From positions 1 through 64,000 of the forward strand of contig JAGQON010000011.1 of the NCBI GenBank assembly GCA_020427395.1: a stretch of 64,000 nt of DNA, in the 5' to 3' direction. The notes beneath the pieces were generated by a model, which worked only from the letters and a program-made list of their open reading frames with translations, was not told where the DNA came from and did not search any database. Origin of the DNA: Phycisphaerales bacterium. Its GTDB lineage: Bacteria; Planctomycetota; Phycisphaerae; Phycisphaerales; UBA1924. Positions 42,661 to 51,695 of this stretch are shown in pieces; positions within the stretch are counted from its first letter, which is position 1, and the number at the start of each line of letters is the position of its first letter. The position numbers and the translations under genes are program-made.

Positions 42661-43256
42661 TGCTCCGCGTCGCCATGTACGAGTCCTCGGCGATCGCCCA
42701 CCTCGCCGCCGCCCACCTGCGCGAGCACGGCATCATGGCCGGCGTGATCGACGGCTCGGTCTCCGTCGTCACCGGCGCACTCCCCAGCGTCTTCCGCAAC
42801 GGGGCCTACGAGCTCTACATCGCCAGCAAGGGCGACGAGGAACTCGCGCTCGAACTCATCGAGCAGTTCGAACGCGATCCACCCGAGATCGACCCCGAGT
42901 GGGAGGACCATGTCGCGCCCGACCTCTCCATGCTCGACAAAAAGCTCATCCCCAACTGCCCCGGCTGCAACTGGGCCATCATGGCCGCCCGCCCGCTGGG
43001 GCCCTGCCAGCGCTGCGGCACTAAATACGACCTGCTCGAGATGATCTTCGAGCGCCACGGCCCCGAGGCCCTCGCACCCTGCTACGAGACCGAGGCCCCC
43101 ATGGCCCACCTCAGCGACGCAGAGGTCTGCGCCATCGCCATCGACTGCCCCACCTGCAGCTACCCGCTCGACGGCCTCGGGTTGCGCGGCCACTGCCCCG
43201 AGTGCGGCAGCAGCTTCGACCGGCGCGAGCTCTTCAACGGGCTCATCGGGCACTGA
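42660..43256 (+). CDS. DUF2007-like protein with two zinc ribbons
   Basis: The 198-residue product starts with a DUF2007-like fold (about residues 1-75: MYESSAIAHLAAAHLREHGI, then GAYELYIASKGDEELALEL). Two Cys-rich zinc-binding segments follow, CPGCNWAIM...CQRCGTKYD and CPTCSYPLDGLGLRGHCPECG. It is translationally coupled to metG by a TGATG overlap, which suggests steady co-expression. Function is unknown; DUF2007 proteins are suspected signal-transducing adaptors. Confidence 0.75.
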   Translation: MLRVAMYESSAIAHLAAAHLREHGIMAGVIDGSVSVVTGALPSVFRNGAYELYIASKGDEELALELIEQFERDPPEIDPEWEDHVAPDLSMLDKKLIPNCPGCNWAIMAARPLGPCQRCGTKYDLLEMIFERHGPEALAPCYETEAPMAHLSDAEVCAIAIDCPTCSYPLDGLGLRGHCPECGSSFDRRELFNGLIGH

Positions 43257-43290
43257 CCGACCCAACCCGCCTCCGGAGCGTACACAACCC

Positions 43291-43989
43291 ATGCACGACG
43301 CACAGCTCATCATCTTCGACTGCGACGGCGTGCTCGTCGACTCCGAGCCCATCACCAACCGCCTGCTCGCCCAGTGCATCACCAACGCCGGCTGGGCCAT
43401 CGACGCCGACTACTCCGTCAAGCACTTCAAGGGTCGCAATCTCCACGAGATCCACGCCGAGGTCGAAGCCCAGATCGGGCAATCGCTGCCCACGCTGCTC
43501 GAAGACTACCGGCGCATCTGCTACGAGGAGTTCGAGCAGGTGGGCGTGCCCGCGATCGACGGCATCCACGAGCTGCTCGATGCGCTCGACGCCATGCACG
43601 CCGCAGACCCGGCCGCCCCCCACCGCTGCGTCGCCACCAACGCGCCCATGCGCAAGATGCGCATGACCCTCACCGGCTCCGGGCTCATCCAGCGCTTCGC
43701 GCACCCCCACGACCACGCCCGCCAGACCATGTTCAGCGCCTACCAGATCCAGAAATGGAAGCCCGAACCCGACCTCTTCCTCCATGCCGCCGCCACCATG
43801 GGCTGCCAGCCCGAGGGCTGCGTCGTCATCGAGGACTCAACGAGCGGCGTGCGAGCCGCCAAGGCCGCCGGGATGCAGGTCATCGGGCTGGCCGCCCTGA
43901 CCCCCGCCGACTCACTGCTGGGTGCCGGCGCCGACCGCGTCATCACCTCGCACCACGAGCTGGTGCATGAGCTGGCTTCCCGCTCGTGA
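43291..43989 (+). CDS. HAD family phosphatase, beta-phosphoglucomutase-like
   Basis: The 232-residue cytoplasmic protein has motif I FDCDGVLVDSEP at the N-terminus, motif II at CVATNAP, the motif III Lys in KWKPEPDLF and motif IV VVIEDSTSGVRAAKAAGM. A helical cap domain lies between (about residues 18-85). The sequence is nearest to phosphoglycolate phosphatase/beta-phosphoglucomutase-like HAD subgroup IA; the substrate is unknown. It follows the zinc-ribbon gene by 34 bases and is probably in the metG transcript. Confidence 0.9.
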   Translation: MHDAQLIIFDCDGVLVDSEPITNRLLAQCITNAGWAIDADYSVKHFKGRNLHEIHAEVEAQIGQSLPTLLEDYRRICYEEFEQVGVPAIDGIHELLDALDAMHAADPAAPHRCVATNAPMRKMRMTLTGSGLIQRFAHPHDHARQTMFSAYQIQKWKPEPDLFLHAAATMGCQPEGCVVIEDSTSGVRAAKAAGMQVIGLAALTPADSLLGAGADRVITSHHELVHELASRS

Positions 43990-44058
43990 CTTGTGCCCGT
44001 AAACCCTGAATCTCCGGGCGTTTGGGGACAAGGACGCTTGATTCTCGGGGATCGTGCA

Positions 44059-44064
44059 TATGAT
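44059..44064 (+). promoter_or_regulatory. -10 like element for der
   Basis: TATGAT ends 8 nt before the ATG at 44073, giving at most a one- or two-base leader. Confidence 0.4.
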
Positions 44065-44072
44065 TCCCGACT

Positions 44073-45650
44073 ATGCCCATCCCACGCATTGCCATTGTCG
44101 GGCGCCCCAATGTGGGCAAGAGCTCGCTGCTGAATCTGATCGCGCAGGAGCGGATCGCCATCGTCGACCCCACCCCGGGCGTCACGCGCGATCGACTGTC
44201 CACGATTGTCTCCCTCCCCCATCCCGACCTCAAGGGCCCGCCGCGCGAGGCCGAGATCGTCGACACCGGCGGCTACGGCGTCTATGTCGCCGACGGCAAA
44301 CGCTACAACGAGATCGGCGAGGACCTGGCCTCACTCACGGGCGACATCGAGCGACAGATCGCCGAGGCGGTCACGAACGCCGATATCATCCTCTTCGCCG
44401 TCGATGCCCAGGCCGGCATCACCTCCCAGGACGAGCAGATCGCCCAGATGCTCCGCGAGCAGAAGCTGGGCAAGCGTGACCACGAAGGGTACCAGACCCC
44501 CATCTATATCGTGGCGACCAAGGTGGACGACTCACGATGGGAGCCCCACGCCTACGAGCTCAGCGCCCTGGGCTTCGGTGTGCCTTTGCTCGTCTCCTCA
44601 ACCACCAAGAACTTCCGGCGCAAGTTCCTCGACGAGCTCTACGAGCTGACCCCCGAGAACCACGACGAGCCCGAGCCCGATGTCGATGTGAAGCTCGCGA
44701 TCGTGGGCAAGCGCAACGCGGGCAAGTCCACGCTGGTCAACGCCCTCGCCGGCGAGCCGCGCGTGATCGTCTCGGAGATCGCCGGCACCACCCGCGACGC
44801 GGTGGATGTCAAGATCGAGATGGGCGAACGCACCATCATGGCCATCGACACCGCCGGGCTGCGCCGCAAGAAGAGCTTCCAGGACCAGATCGAGTACTAC
44901 GCGCTCGACCGGGCCAAGCGGGCCATCGACCGATGCGATGTTGTGATCTTCATGATCGACGCGACGACCGAGATCTCGCAGGTCGACGAACAACTCGGCA
45001 AGATGATCGTCGACTCCTTCAAACCAGTCGTCATCGTCGTCAACAAGTGGGACATCGCCAAGGACGCCGCGGACGACAAAGGCCGCCCGGTCACGCCCCA
45101 GAAGTACGAGGAATACTTCCGCAAGGAACTCGGCGGCCTGCGCTTCGCGCCCATCTCATTCATGAGCGCCAAGGAAGGCCTCAACATCCCCGAGACCATG
45201 GAGCTCGCCTTCGAGCTCCACGAGCAGGCCAACACCCGCGTGGGCACGGGGCAGCTCAACCGCACGGTCAAGGGCATCCTCGAAACACGCGGCCCGAGCA
45301 ACCGCCTCGGACACGAAGCCAAGGTCTACTTCGCCTCGCAGGTCCGCACCGCCCCCCCGACCCTGGTGCTGGTCGTGAACAACCCCGACCTCTTCACCAA
45401 CAACTACGAGCGGTTTCTCATGAACCGCCTGCGCGAGGTGCTCCCATTCGAGGAGGTCCCCATCCGACTGATCCTCCGCGAACGCAAGCGCGTCGAACGC
45501 CGCCAGCGCAGCGGCGCAGGCAAGACCGCGCTCTACGCCCCCGATCAAACAACCGGCAAGTTCGACGGCGAGATGAGCATCGAGGACATCGACCGCGACG
45601 CGCTCATGCTCGACATGCCCGACGACGCGGCCCTCTACTTCGACGATTGA
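44073..45650 (+). CDS. der: Ribosome assembly GTPase Der (EngA)
   Basis: The 525-residue protein has two tandem G domains and a KH-like C-terminus, and acts in 50S ribosomal subunit maturation. The first P-loop is GRPNVGKSSLL (about residue 10) with a DTGGYG switch. The second is GKRNAGKSTLV (about 211) with DTAGLRRKKSF and the NKWD specificity motif. It is somewhat longer than the typical 440-490 because of loops in the first domain and an extended C-terminal tail. The next gene is convergent beyond a strong terminator. Confidence 0.96.
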   Translation: MPIPRIAIVGRPNVGKSSLLNLIAQERIAIVDPTPGVTRDRLSTIVSLPHPDLKGPPREAEIVDTGGYGVYVADGKRYNEIGEDLASLTGDIERQIAEAVTNADIILFAVDAQAGITSQDEQIAQMLREQKLGKRDHEGYQTPIYIVATKVDDSRWEPHAYELSALGFGVPLLVSSTTKNFRRKFLDELYELTPENHDEPEPDVDVKLAIVGKRNAGKSTLVNALAGEPRVIVSEIAGTTRDAVDVKIEMGERTIMAIDTAGLRRKKSFQDQIEYYALDRAKRAIDRCDVVIFMIDATTEISQVDEQLGKMIVDSFKPVVIVVNKWDIAKDAADDKGRPVTPQKYEEYFRKELGGLRFAPISFMSAKEGLNIPETMELAFELHEQANTRVGTGQLNRTVKGILETRGPSNRLGHEAKVYFASQVRTAPPTLVLVVNNPDLFTNNYERFLMNRLREVLPFEEVPIRLILRERKRVERRQRSGAGKTALYAPDQTTGKFDGEMSIEDIDRDALMLDMPDDAALYFDD

Positions 45651-45676
45651 GCGGGCAATAGGCCTTCGATCGTATC

Positions 45677-45703
45677 GCGCTCCTTCCCCGCTCGGCGGGG
45701 GAG
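45677..45703. repeat. Short palindromic element related to 26706-26836
   Basis: The sequence GCGCTCCTTCCCCGC is followed by GGCGGGGGAG, forming a CCCCGC/GCGGGG hairpin. The first 15 bases match the left end of the element at 26703-26717. Confidence 0.5.
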
Positions 45704-45736
45704 AAAAGAGCGAGCCGGATTCAGCATCGCATTGAA

Positions 45737-45766
45737 AAACGCCCCGGATACCCGGGGCGTTTTCGT
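45737..45766. terminator. Bidirectional terminator between der and the flotillin gene
   Basis: A perfect 12-bp stem, AAAACGCCCCGG (45737-45748) with CCGGGGCGTTTT (45753-45764), with A and T tracts on both sides, suited to both converging transcripts. Confidence 0.88.
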
Positions 45767-45783
45767 CGTGATTCCTTGCTCGG

Positions 45784-47382
45784 TCAGGCCTTCTCGCCTT
45801 CAACCGGGCGCGACTTGGGCTTGGGCTCTTCATGCTCGATCACCTTGCCCAGCGCTGTCGGCAGATCGATGCCCGCCTGCTTGGCAAGCTCGTGCACCTG
45901 CGGCAGCGAGCCAATCATGCCCGACAGAAAGTCCGCCGTCGCGTTCTTGCCGTCCTTGCCAGTCCCCGAATCCCACACCGTGATCTTGTCGATCTTCAGG
46001 TTCGAGATCGCCTTGACCTGCTGCGCAACCAACTCGGGCAGCTGCTCGATCATCAGCAGCGTCGGAGCGACCTGCGGGTTCTGGGCACACGCCTCGACCA
46101 GCTTGCGGTAACCCTCGGCCTTGGCCTCGAGCACCTGCTGGATACCCTTGGCCTCGGCCTCATACTTCGCCAGGATCGCGTCCGCATCGCCCCGGGCCTC
46201 GCGGCGGGCACGCTCGGCCTTGGCCTCGGCATCGATCTCGATGCGTTTCTTCTCGATCTCTTGCGGTGCCAGCTGTTCCTTGGCCAGCTTCGCCAGCTCT
46301 TCCTCACGCTGGGCCACGAAGATCTTCTGGCGTGCTTCCGCCGCCGCGACATCCGCTCGCCGGCTCGCCTCAGCACGGATCTCCGCAAGCTGCGCGTTCG
46401 ACTCGGCCACCTTCGCCGACGAGGTATTCTCGCCATCGACCGCCATCGCTTCAGCGCTCGCCACCTGAACACGCTGCTCCTGCTCGGCCCGCTTCTTGGC
46501 CGCGATCGTCTCGGCCTCACGCTCCGCGGTCGCGATCTCTTGGTCACGACGCGACTCCACCTCGCCCGTCACCGCCTGGGCTTCGAGCTGCGCCACCGCG
46601 ATACGCTGCTGCTGCTCCGCGTTCTTCTGACCCTGCTCGGCCAGCGAACGCTCCTCGGCAACACGCACATTCCGTTGACGCATGGCCGCGGCCTCACCGA
46701 CCGCACCCTCGCGCTCCTGCTCGGCGACCTCAACCTTGGCCCGGTTGATCGCCTCGGCGGCCGCACGCTTGCCGATCGCCTCGATGTACCCCGACGAATC
46801 CGTGATGTCGCGAATATTCACATTGATCAGCAGCAGGCCGATCTTGTTGATCTCCTCGGCCACATTCTCGTTGATCAGCGACATGAACTTCTCGCGGTCC
46901 TTGTTGATCTCCTCGATCGACAAGGTCGCGATCACCAGTCGCAGCTGGCCCAGAATGATGTCCTGCGCCTGCTCCTGAATCTGAGCCTGCCCCAAGCCCA
47001 GCAGACGCTCGGCCGCGTTGCTCATCAGCACCGGGTCCTTCGAGATGCCCACCGTAAAAGTCGAGGGCACATTCACGCGGATGTTGTTGAGCGACAACGC
47101 CCCTTCAAGCGGGATCTCGATCACCAATGGTTCCAGCGACATGTACGCGTAGTCCTGAATCACCGGCCACACAAACTTGCCGCCGCCGTGATAGCACTGC
47201 GCCGACTGCTTCGAGCCCGTACCCCAGATCACCAGAATCCGGTTGGACGGGCACCGGCGGTACCTGCTCGCGAGGAACAGCACCACGAAGAACACCACAA
47301 AGAGTGCTACGGCTATGCTGATGATGATGAACATCCCTGAGTTGCCCGAGTTTGCCTGGGCGAGCGTCATTGATCCCTGCAT
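45784..47382 (-). CDS. Flotillin-like SPFH/band 7 membrane protein
   Basis: The 532-residue protein has one N-terminal membrane helix (about residues 17-43). The SPFH domain (about 45-200) includes RCPSNRILVIWG and PLVIEIPLEGALSLNNI. A long coiled coil with Ala/Glu/Arg repeats (about 215-420) and a C-terminal flotillin tail follow. Such proteins oligomerise at the inner membrane and organise membrane domains. AGGAG lies 5 bases before the ATG. It is downstream of an NfeD-like gene (48 bases), the usual NfeD-flotillin pairing. Confidence 0.92.
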   Translation of the reverse strand: MQGSMTLAQANSGNSGMFIIISIAVALFVVFFVVLFLASRYRRCPSNRILVIWGTGSKQSAQCYHGGGKFVWPVIQDYAYMSLEPLVIEIPLEGALSLNNIRVNVPSTFTVGISKDPVLMSNAAERLLGLGQAQIQEQAQDIILGQLRLVIATLSIEEINKDREKFMSLINENVAEEINKIGLLLINVNIRDITDSSGYIEAIGKRAAAEAINRAKVEVAEQEREGAVGEAAAMRQRNVRVAEERSLAEQGQKNAEQQQRIAVAQLEAQAVTGEVESRRDQEIATAEREAETIAAKKRAEQEQRVQVASAEAMAVDGENTSSAKVAESNAQLAEIRAEASRRADVAAAEARQKIFVAQREEELAKLAKEQLAPQEIEKKRIEIDAEAKAERARREARGDADAILAKYEAEAKGIQQVLEAKAEGYRKLVEACAQNPQVAPTLLMIEQLPELVAQQVKAISNLKIDKITVWDSGTGKDGKNATADFLSGMIGSLPQVHELAKQAGIDLPTALGKVIEHEEPKPKSRPVEGEKA

Positions 47383-47430
47383 CGATTCTCCTGCATCAAT
47401 AGTGTGTGTCTGTAGAGCATATTGCGTGCA

Positions 47431-48012
47431 TCACGCGGGCTCGACAATCAGAATGTTGCTGACACGGTCCACATCGCGCACCCTGACACGCGTGTGGCTG
47501 CTAATCGGTTCGTCGGCGCCTTCGCCGTCCTGGATAGCGAAGTACGAGTGACGCGAGTTGTTGATGACCAGCACCACCTCACCGCGGCCGGTCCCCTGGG
47601 GCGGCACGGTCACATAGACCTCGCCCACCATTCCCCGCGCCTCATTGATCGAGACATTGGTGTTGTTCTGCAGCTTGAGGAAGGTGCGCAGCAGCCAGAT
47701 CATCAGCCACGCGACACCGACACCAGCCAGAACCGCGATGAACGCGGCCCCGGTGAAGCCAACATCAAGAAAGCGGTAGGCGGCCAGACCGATCCAGCCG
47801 TAGCCCAGGCAGAAGGCCGACACAGACTGCAAACTCAGCCACCCAAACTCAGCGCCCGGATGGTCGCCGTTGAGATCAACATCCAGGTCCACATCGAGTG
47901 CCCCATCGCCTCCCAACTCACCAAGGACAAGCTGGATCAGCAGGAACCCGGTCCCGAGCAGCGCCGGTGCGGAAAACCAGGGAGCGAGATCGCCGAAGAG
48001 CGTGTTCATCAT
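47431..48012 (-). CDS. NfeD-like membrane protein
   Basis: The 193-residue product has a hydrophobic N-terminal helix, a short acidic loop (DVDLDVDLNGD), two further helices (about residues 60-105) and a C-terminal OB-like domain (about 120-190, EARGMVGEVYVTVPPQGTGR). This is the short NfeD1b/YqiJ type, which lacks the protease part and pairs with flotillins. It is the first gene of the flotillin operon, preceded by GGGAGG. Two adjacent Met codons make the exact start uncertain by one residue. Confidence 0.87.
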   Translation of the reverse strand: MMNTLFGDLAPWFSAPALLGTGFLLIQLVLGELGGDGALDVDLDVDLNGDHPGAEFGWLSLQSVSAFCLGYGWIGLAAYRFLDVGFTGAAFIAVLAGVGVAWLMIWLLRTFLKLQNNTNVSINEARGMVGEVYVTVPPQGTGRGEVVLVINNSRHSYFAIQDGEGADEPISSHTRVRVRDVDRVSNILIVEPA

Positions 48013-48135
48013 GTCAAAAAACCTCCCGCGAAGCGCCGATGCCCGCAGGATAGTCTACCACGATGGATCCGACAGTGATGTCTTCGTGAAACCCCTGCGG
48101 GGCATCCGAATCCGCCCCGTTGGAATCTTCATAGG

Positions 48136-48164
48136 AAAAACGCCCGCGCGATTTCACGCAGGCG
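48136..48164 (-). terminator. Terminator of the signalling operon
   Basis: On the minus strand CGCCTGCG and CGCGGGCG form an 8-bp stem (one G-U) with an 8-base loop, followed by TTTTT. Confidence 0.75.
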
Positions 48165-48194
48165 CCGTGGTGGATCGGATTGATTTCGAATCGC

Positions 48195-49388
48195 TCAGGC
48201 CGCGAAGCCGTAGCCGTCGTCAAAGCCGAGGAAATCGTCGTCGCCGTCGTACTCGGGCTCGACGCTGTCGATCCCCCCCCACTGGTCCTTGGGCAGGTGC
48301 CGGTGGTGGACATGGATGACCCGCCCGAGCTGATCGCCGAAGAGCTTGGCGATGATGCCCAGCGTCCGCTCGTCGTCCGCATCAAACGGACGAGACTGGT
48401 TGCGGAACAGCGTCAGCACGCCCAGGCACTCGTCGTCCTGCGTGCAGGCGATGATCATCGCGTTGTGGTCCTCGAGCCAGTGGGCATCGCTGCCCAGAGC
48501 CTCATCGAGCGCGTCCGGGCCGTTGAGCGCAATCACGCCCTCTGTCTGCTCAAATCGCGGCGCGATACAGTCGGCCAGCTGGTCCAGCATGACCTCCGCC
48601 GCGTCCTTGGGGATGTCGTAGTTAACATACGCGCCAAGCGAGTAGTCCCCGCTGCTGGTGGGCAGGAAGACGGCCGCGTTGGTCGAACCCACCTTGCTGA
48701 GCGTGAACTCGAGCATCGTCCGGAGCAGCGACTCGATGTCCAGCTCCTGACGAACGATCGCATTGAACTCCGTCGCCAGCTTCACATCGCCGAACTGCTC
48801 GGTCAGGTCCTTGTACGCCTCCAGCAGGTCCGTGCACAGCTCGCCCACCTGCCCCGACACCTCGCGACGGGCATCGTCGAGCTTGTGGCACAGCTTCTTG
48901 AGGCGATCGACCCGCGCGTCACGCTGACGCACCCGCCGGGCACGGTTGACGCACTCGCTCAGACGACGGGCCGTCTCGGCGCAGCGGCTCTGGATCGAAA
49001 CAATGTCGCACGCCCCGGCCCGCATGGCCCGAACCGCGTCGTCGCTGCTCTCGATCTGGCCCAGGATCACGCCCACCATCGCGGGGTGATTTTTGCACAG
49101 CTGATCCAGCAGCTCGATCCCGTCGGCGCTGCCAAGCGCACGCTCGACGATCACCAGGTCGCACTCGCAGGTCGCGACACGCTCGATCGCCTCGACGCCG
49201 TCGCTGGCGTACTCCAGCGCATCGAGCTGCCCGTGGAGCATCGAGGCCACACGGCGGCGCACAGAGGCACGAGACGAGACGAGCACGGCCCGGACCCCGG
49301 ACACGGCCTCCGTGTTGCCGGAACCAAGCCCGCTGAGCTCGGGGGGCTTGGGCGTGCCGGGCGGTGTGTTTCGCTTGTACTCGTGCAT
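48195..49388 (-). CDS. Pseudo-receiver plus GAF domain protein
   Basis: The 397-residue protein has a receiver-like fold (about residues 32-150), a coiled linker (about 155-205), a GAF domain (about 210-365) and an acidic tail. The receiver is degenerate: the phosphoacceptor Asp is replaced by Glu (about residue 82, in DLVIVERALG), the acidic pair near the start is Ser-Ser, and the Lys-Pro switch is missing. It probably cannot be phosphorylated and may mimic the active state. It is the third gene of an operon with an HDOD-histidine kinase and an HTH-receiver protein, 27 bases behind the kinase. Confidence 0.8.
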   Translation of the reverse strand: MHEYKRNTPPGTPKPPELSGLGSGNTEAVSGVRAVLVSSRASVRRRVASMLHGQLDALEYASDGVEAIERVATCECDLVIVERALGSADGIELLDQLCKNHPAMVGVILGQIESSDDAVRAMRAGACDIVSIQSRCAETARRLSECVNRARRVRQRDARVDRLKKLCHKLDDARREVSGQVGELCTDLLEAYKDLTEQFGDVKLATEFNAIVRQELDIESLLRTMLEFTLSKVGSTNAAVFLPTSSGDYSLGAYVNYDIPKDAAEVMLDQLADCIAPRFEQTEGVIALNGPDALDEALGSDAHWLEDHNAMIIACTQDDECLGVLTLFRNQSRPFDADDERTLGIIAKLFGDQLGRVIHVHHRHLPKDQWGGIDSVEPEYDGDDDFLGFDDGYGFAA

Positions 49389-49415
49389 CGCTCTCTCGTC
49401 TCTGGTATGCGTTGT

Positions 49416-51695
49416 CTATGCCGCTTCGGCGGCCTTTTGTGCGGTCGGGAGGTGGATAAGCACGCACGCGCCCTTGCCACCCGATCTATTTTCAAGCTCG
49501 ATCTCGCCGCGGTGCAGCTCGACGAGACCACGGGCGCGGGTGAGCCCCAAGCCCGTGCGACGACCCGCGGGCAGCTCGGAGAAGAACGGGTCGAACGCGT
49601 GCCGAAGCGTGTTCTCCGAGAATCCGCGGCCCTGATCGCTGATCCTCACTGTCAGTCGGCCGAAATGCGGGTCGGGTTCAATCGAAACCAGCACGACTTC
49701 GCCAGGTTGTGCTTGCACCGCGTTGATGATGGGCTCAGCGATCGCCTGCGCCAACAGCGGGATGTCCATGTTCACCGGATCGAAGAAACCCTTGGCGTTG
49801 AACTGGATCCGGGCACGCACACCCGCGGTGTAGCAACGCTGACGCGCCATCTCGATCGCCTCACGCACAAGCAGCACCGGGTCACCCGGGTGCATGCATG
49901 GCTTAGGCGGGTCCGCGATCTGGTGCAGTGCCGAGATCAGGTCCGCGAGCTGCTGGGCAGCGTCGGCGATGGTACGAGCAATATCGCGCTCCTTCTGCGT
50001 GCCGACACGCTCGAAGAGCTGCTGGCTGCGCCCGAGGATGATGCTCAGCGGATTGTTCATCTCGTGGGCCGCCCCGGCCGACAGCTTGCCCAGCTGCACG
50101 AGCGACTCCTTGCTGGTGATCTCGTGCCGCAGCGCCGCCATCGCGTGGTTCGCCGACGCCAGCTCCTCGCCCATCCGCTTGGCCTGCTCGGCCTCGATGG
50201 ACTGCATCAGCGTGCGGGTCCATAGCCGACGCACACGCTCAAACTCGGGTGTGGCGATGATCTTCTCGCTACCGCTGCCGGTCATGGGCATCACGATCAG
50301 GTACGAGGGGCGCTGATCGCCCGCGTCGCTGCCCGAGCCGATCAGCATCGGCATACCCGCCTCGCGCACGGAGGCGAAGAGCTCACGCAGCCAGGTCAGC
50401 TCGCTCAGATCAAGCCCCGCGACAAAGCCACTCTCGCTCAGCAGCGCCGGCCGGGATTGCATCTCACCCGCATTGGGTGCCTGCACACGGGCAGGGCGCT
50501 GCACGATCTCGCCGCCGTCAACGAGCATGCGTTGCCAGGGCGACTTGGCGTCCTTCTGATAGATCACCGCCCCACGCTGTGAGCCGACCAGTACCGAGGC
50601 GCTGCGGACCATCGCCCCCAGCACCTTCTCGGTCGGCGCATCGTGCGGCAGCGATTCCAGGAAGGCATCGACAGCATCCAGCACCCGCAGTGTGGCCAGG
50701 CTCTGTCGGGTCTTGACGCGCAGCTCGCTGTTGAGCTGCGCCAGGCGACGGTTCGCACCCGTCAGCGATTCGACAAGCAGGTCCTGGCGAGCGTGCTCAC
50801 CAAGACCCAGCGCCTCGGCGCGGGCAGAGACCTGCTCAAGAATGCCCGGCGCGTGTTCCTTGAAGAAGCCGGGGTTCACGCCCAGCTGGGAACCGAAGTC
50901 GATGCAATCGATCGGCTCGCCGTAATCGCCGCACCAGCCCAGGTGCAGATCACGCGACCACGACTCGGCAAGCGTCACAATGCTCACCAGCGAGCGTGAC
51001 TCGCTGTGCGGGATGGAATCCAGCGGCTGGGCGTGCAACCACATCGCGTCGCGGATCTGATCCGGCAGCCCCCAGTGCTCCGCCAGGCGCTTGCCGGCGG
51101 TGTGGTGGTCGATGCCCAGCATCGCCCGCTCAACCAGGCACAACGCGCACCGCTTGCTCTGGGCCATCTCCAAAACCCGGTCATACGCCTTGGGAAGCAC
51201 GAGATCGAGGGCCACCTTACCCAGGTCGTGCAGCAGGCCGGCGATGTACGCCTCGTCGGGCGAAACACCCAGCGACGGGTAGGATCGTGCGATGCGCTCG
51301 GCCGCGCACGCCACACAGAGCGAGTGGATCCAGAACCCGCTGCGATCGAAGGTGCTCTCCAGATCCTCGCCCGCAAGCTGCTGATACACATGCACGCTCA
51401 GGGACGCGACCTGAACCGTCTCCAGCCCCAGCATGATCACCGCCCGGCGGACCGTGGTAATCCGATCGCCAAGGCCCTTCTCGGCCGTGCGGCACAGGCG
51501 CAGGATGGTCGTGCTCATCGCCGGGTCCGACTCGATCAGGCGGATGATCTCGTCGAGGTCGATATCCGCGGCGCTGCTCACGCTCATCAGCCGCGTGGCG
51601 ACACTCGGCAGCGTGGGCAGGCGATCGATCCCTGAGAGGATCGTCTCAAGCTTGCGCTCATCGGGCGCAGGATGGTCGTGCGCACGCTCGCTCAT
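49416..51695 (-). CDS. HDOD domain sensor histidine kinase
   Basis: The 759-residue cytoplasmic protein has an HDOD domain (about residues 25-230), opening with LPTLPSVATRLM and holding an intact LLHDLGKVALD, which many HDOD domains lack. A coiled segment and a GAF-like region (about 330-480) follow. The kinase core has His544 in AGAAHEMNNPLS, an N box (PIINAVQA), a G1 box DQGRGFSEN and GLGLTRARGLVELH. No membrane segment is present. The ATG overlaps the previous gene by 4 bases. It likely phosphorylates the HTH-receiver protein encoded just upstream; the signal entering the HDOD part is unknown. Confidence 0.88.
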   Translation of the reverse strand: MSERAHDHPAPDERKLETILSGIDRLPTLPSVATRLMSVSSAADIDLDEIIRLIESDPAMSTTILRLCRTAEKGLGDRITTVRRAVIMLGLETVQVASLSVHVYQQLAGEDLESTFDRSGFWIHSLCVACAAERIARSYPSLGVSPDEAYIAGLLHDLGKVALDLVLPKAYDRVLEMAQSKRCALCLVERAMLGIDHHTAGKRLAEHWGLPDQIRDAMWLHAQPLDSIPHSESRSLVSIVTLAESWSRDLHLGWCGDYGEPIDCIDFGSQLGVNPGFFKEHAPGILEQVSARAEALGLGEHARQDLLVESLTGANRRLAQLNSELRVKTRQSLATLRVLDAVDAFLESLPHDAPTEKVLGAMVRSASVLVGSQRGAVIYQKDAKSPWQRMLVDGGEIVQRPARVQAPNAGEMQSRPALLSESGFVAGLDLSELTWLRELFASVREAGMPMLIGSGSDAGDQRPSYLIVMPMTGSGSEKIIATPEFERVRRLWTRTLMQSIEAEQAKRMGEELASANHAMAALRHEITSKESLVQLGKLSAGAAHEMNNPLSIILGRSQQLFERVGTQKERDIARTIADAAQQLADLISALHQIADPPKPCMHPGDPVLLVREAIEMARQRCYTAGVRARIQFNAKGFFDPVNMDIPLLAQAIAEPIINAVQAQPGEVVLVSIEPDPHFGRLTVRISDQGRGFSENTLRHAFDPFFSELPAGRRTGLGLTRARGLVELHRGEIELENRSGGKGACVLIHLPTAQKAAEAA

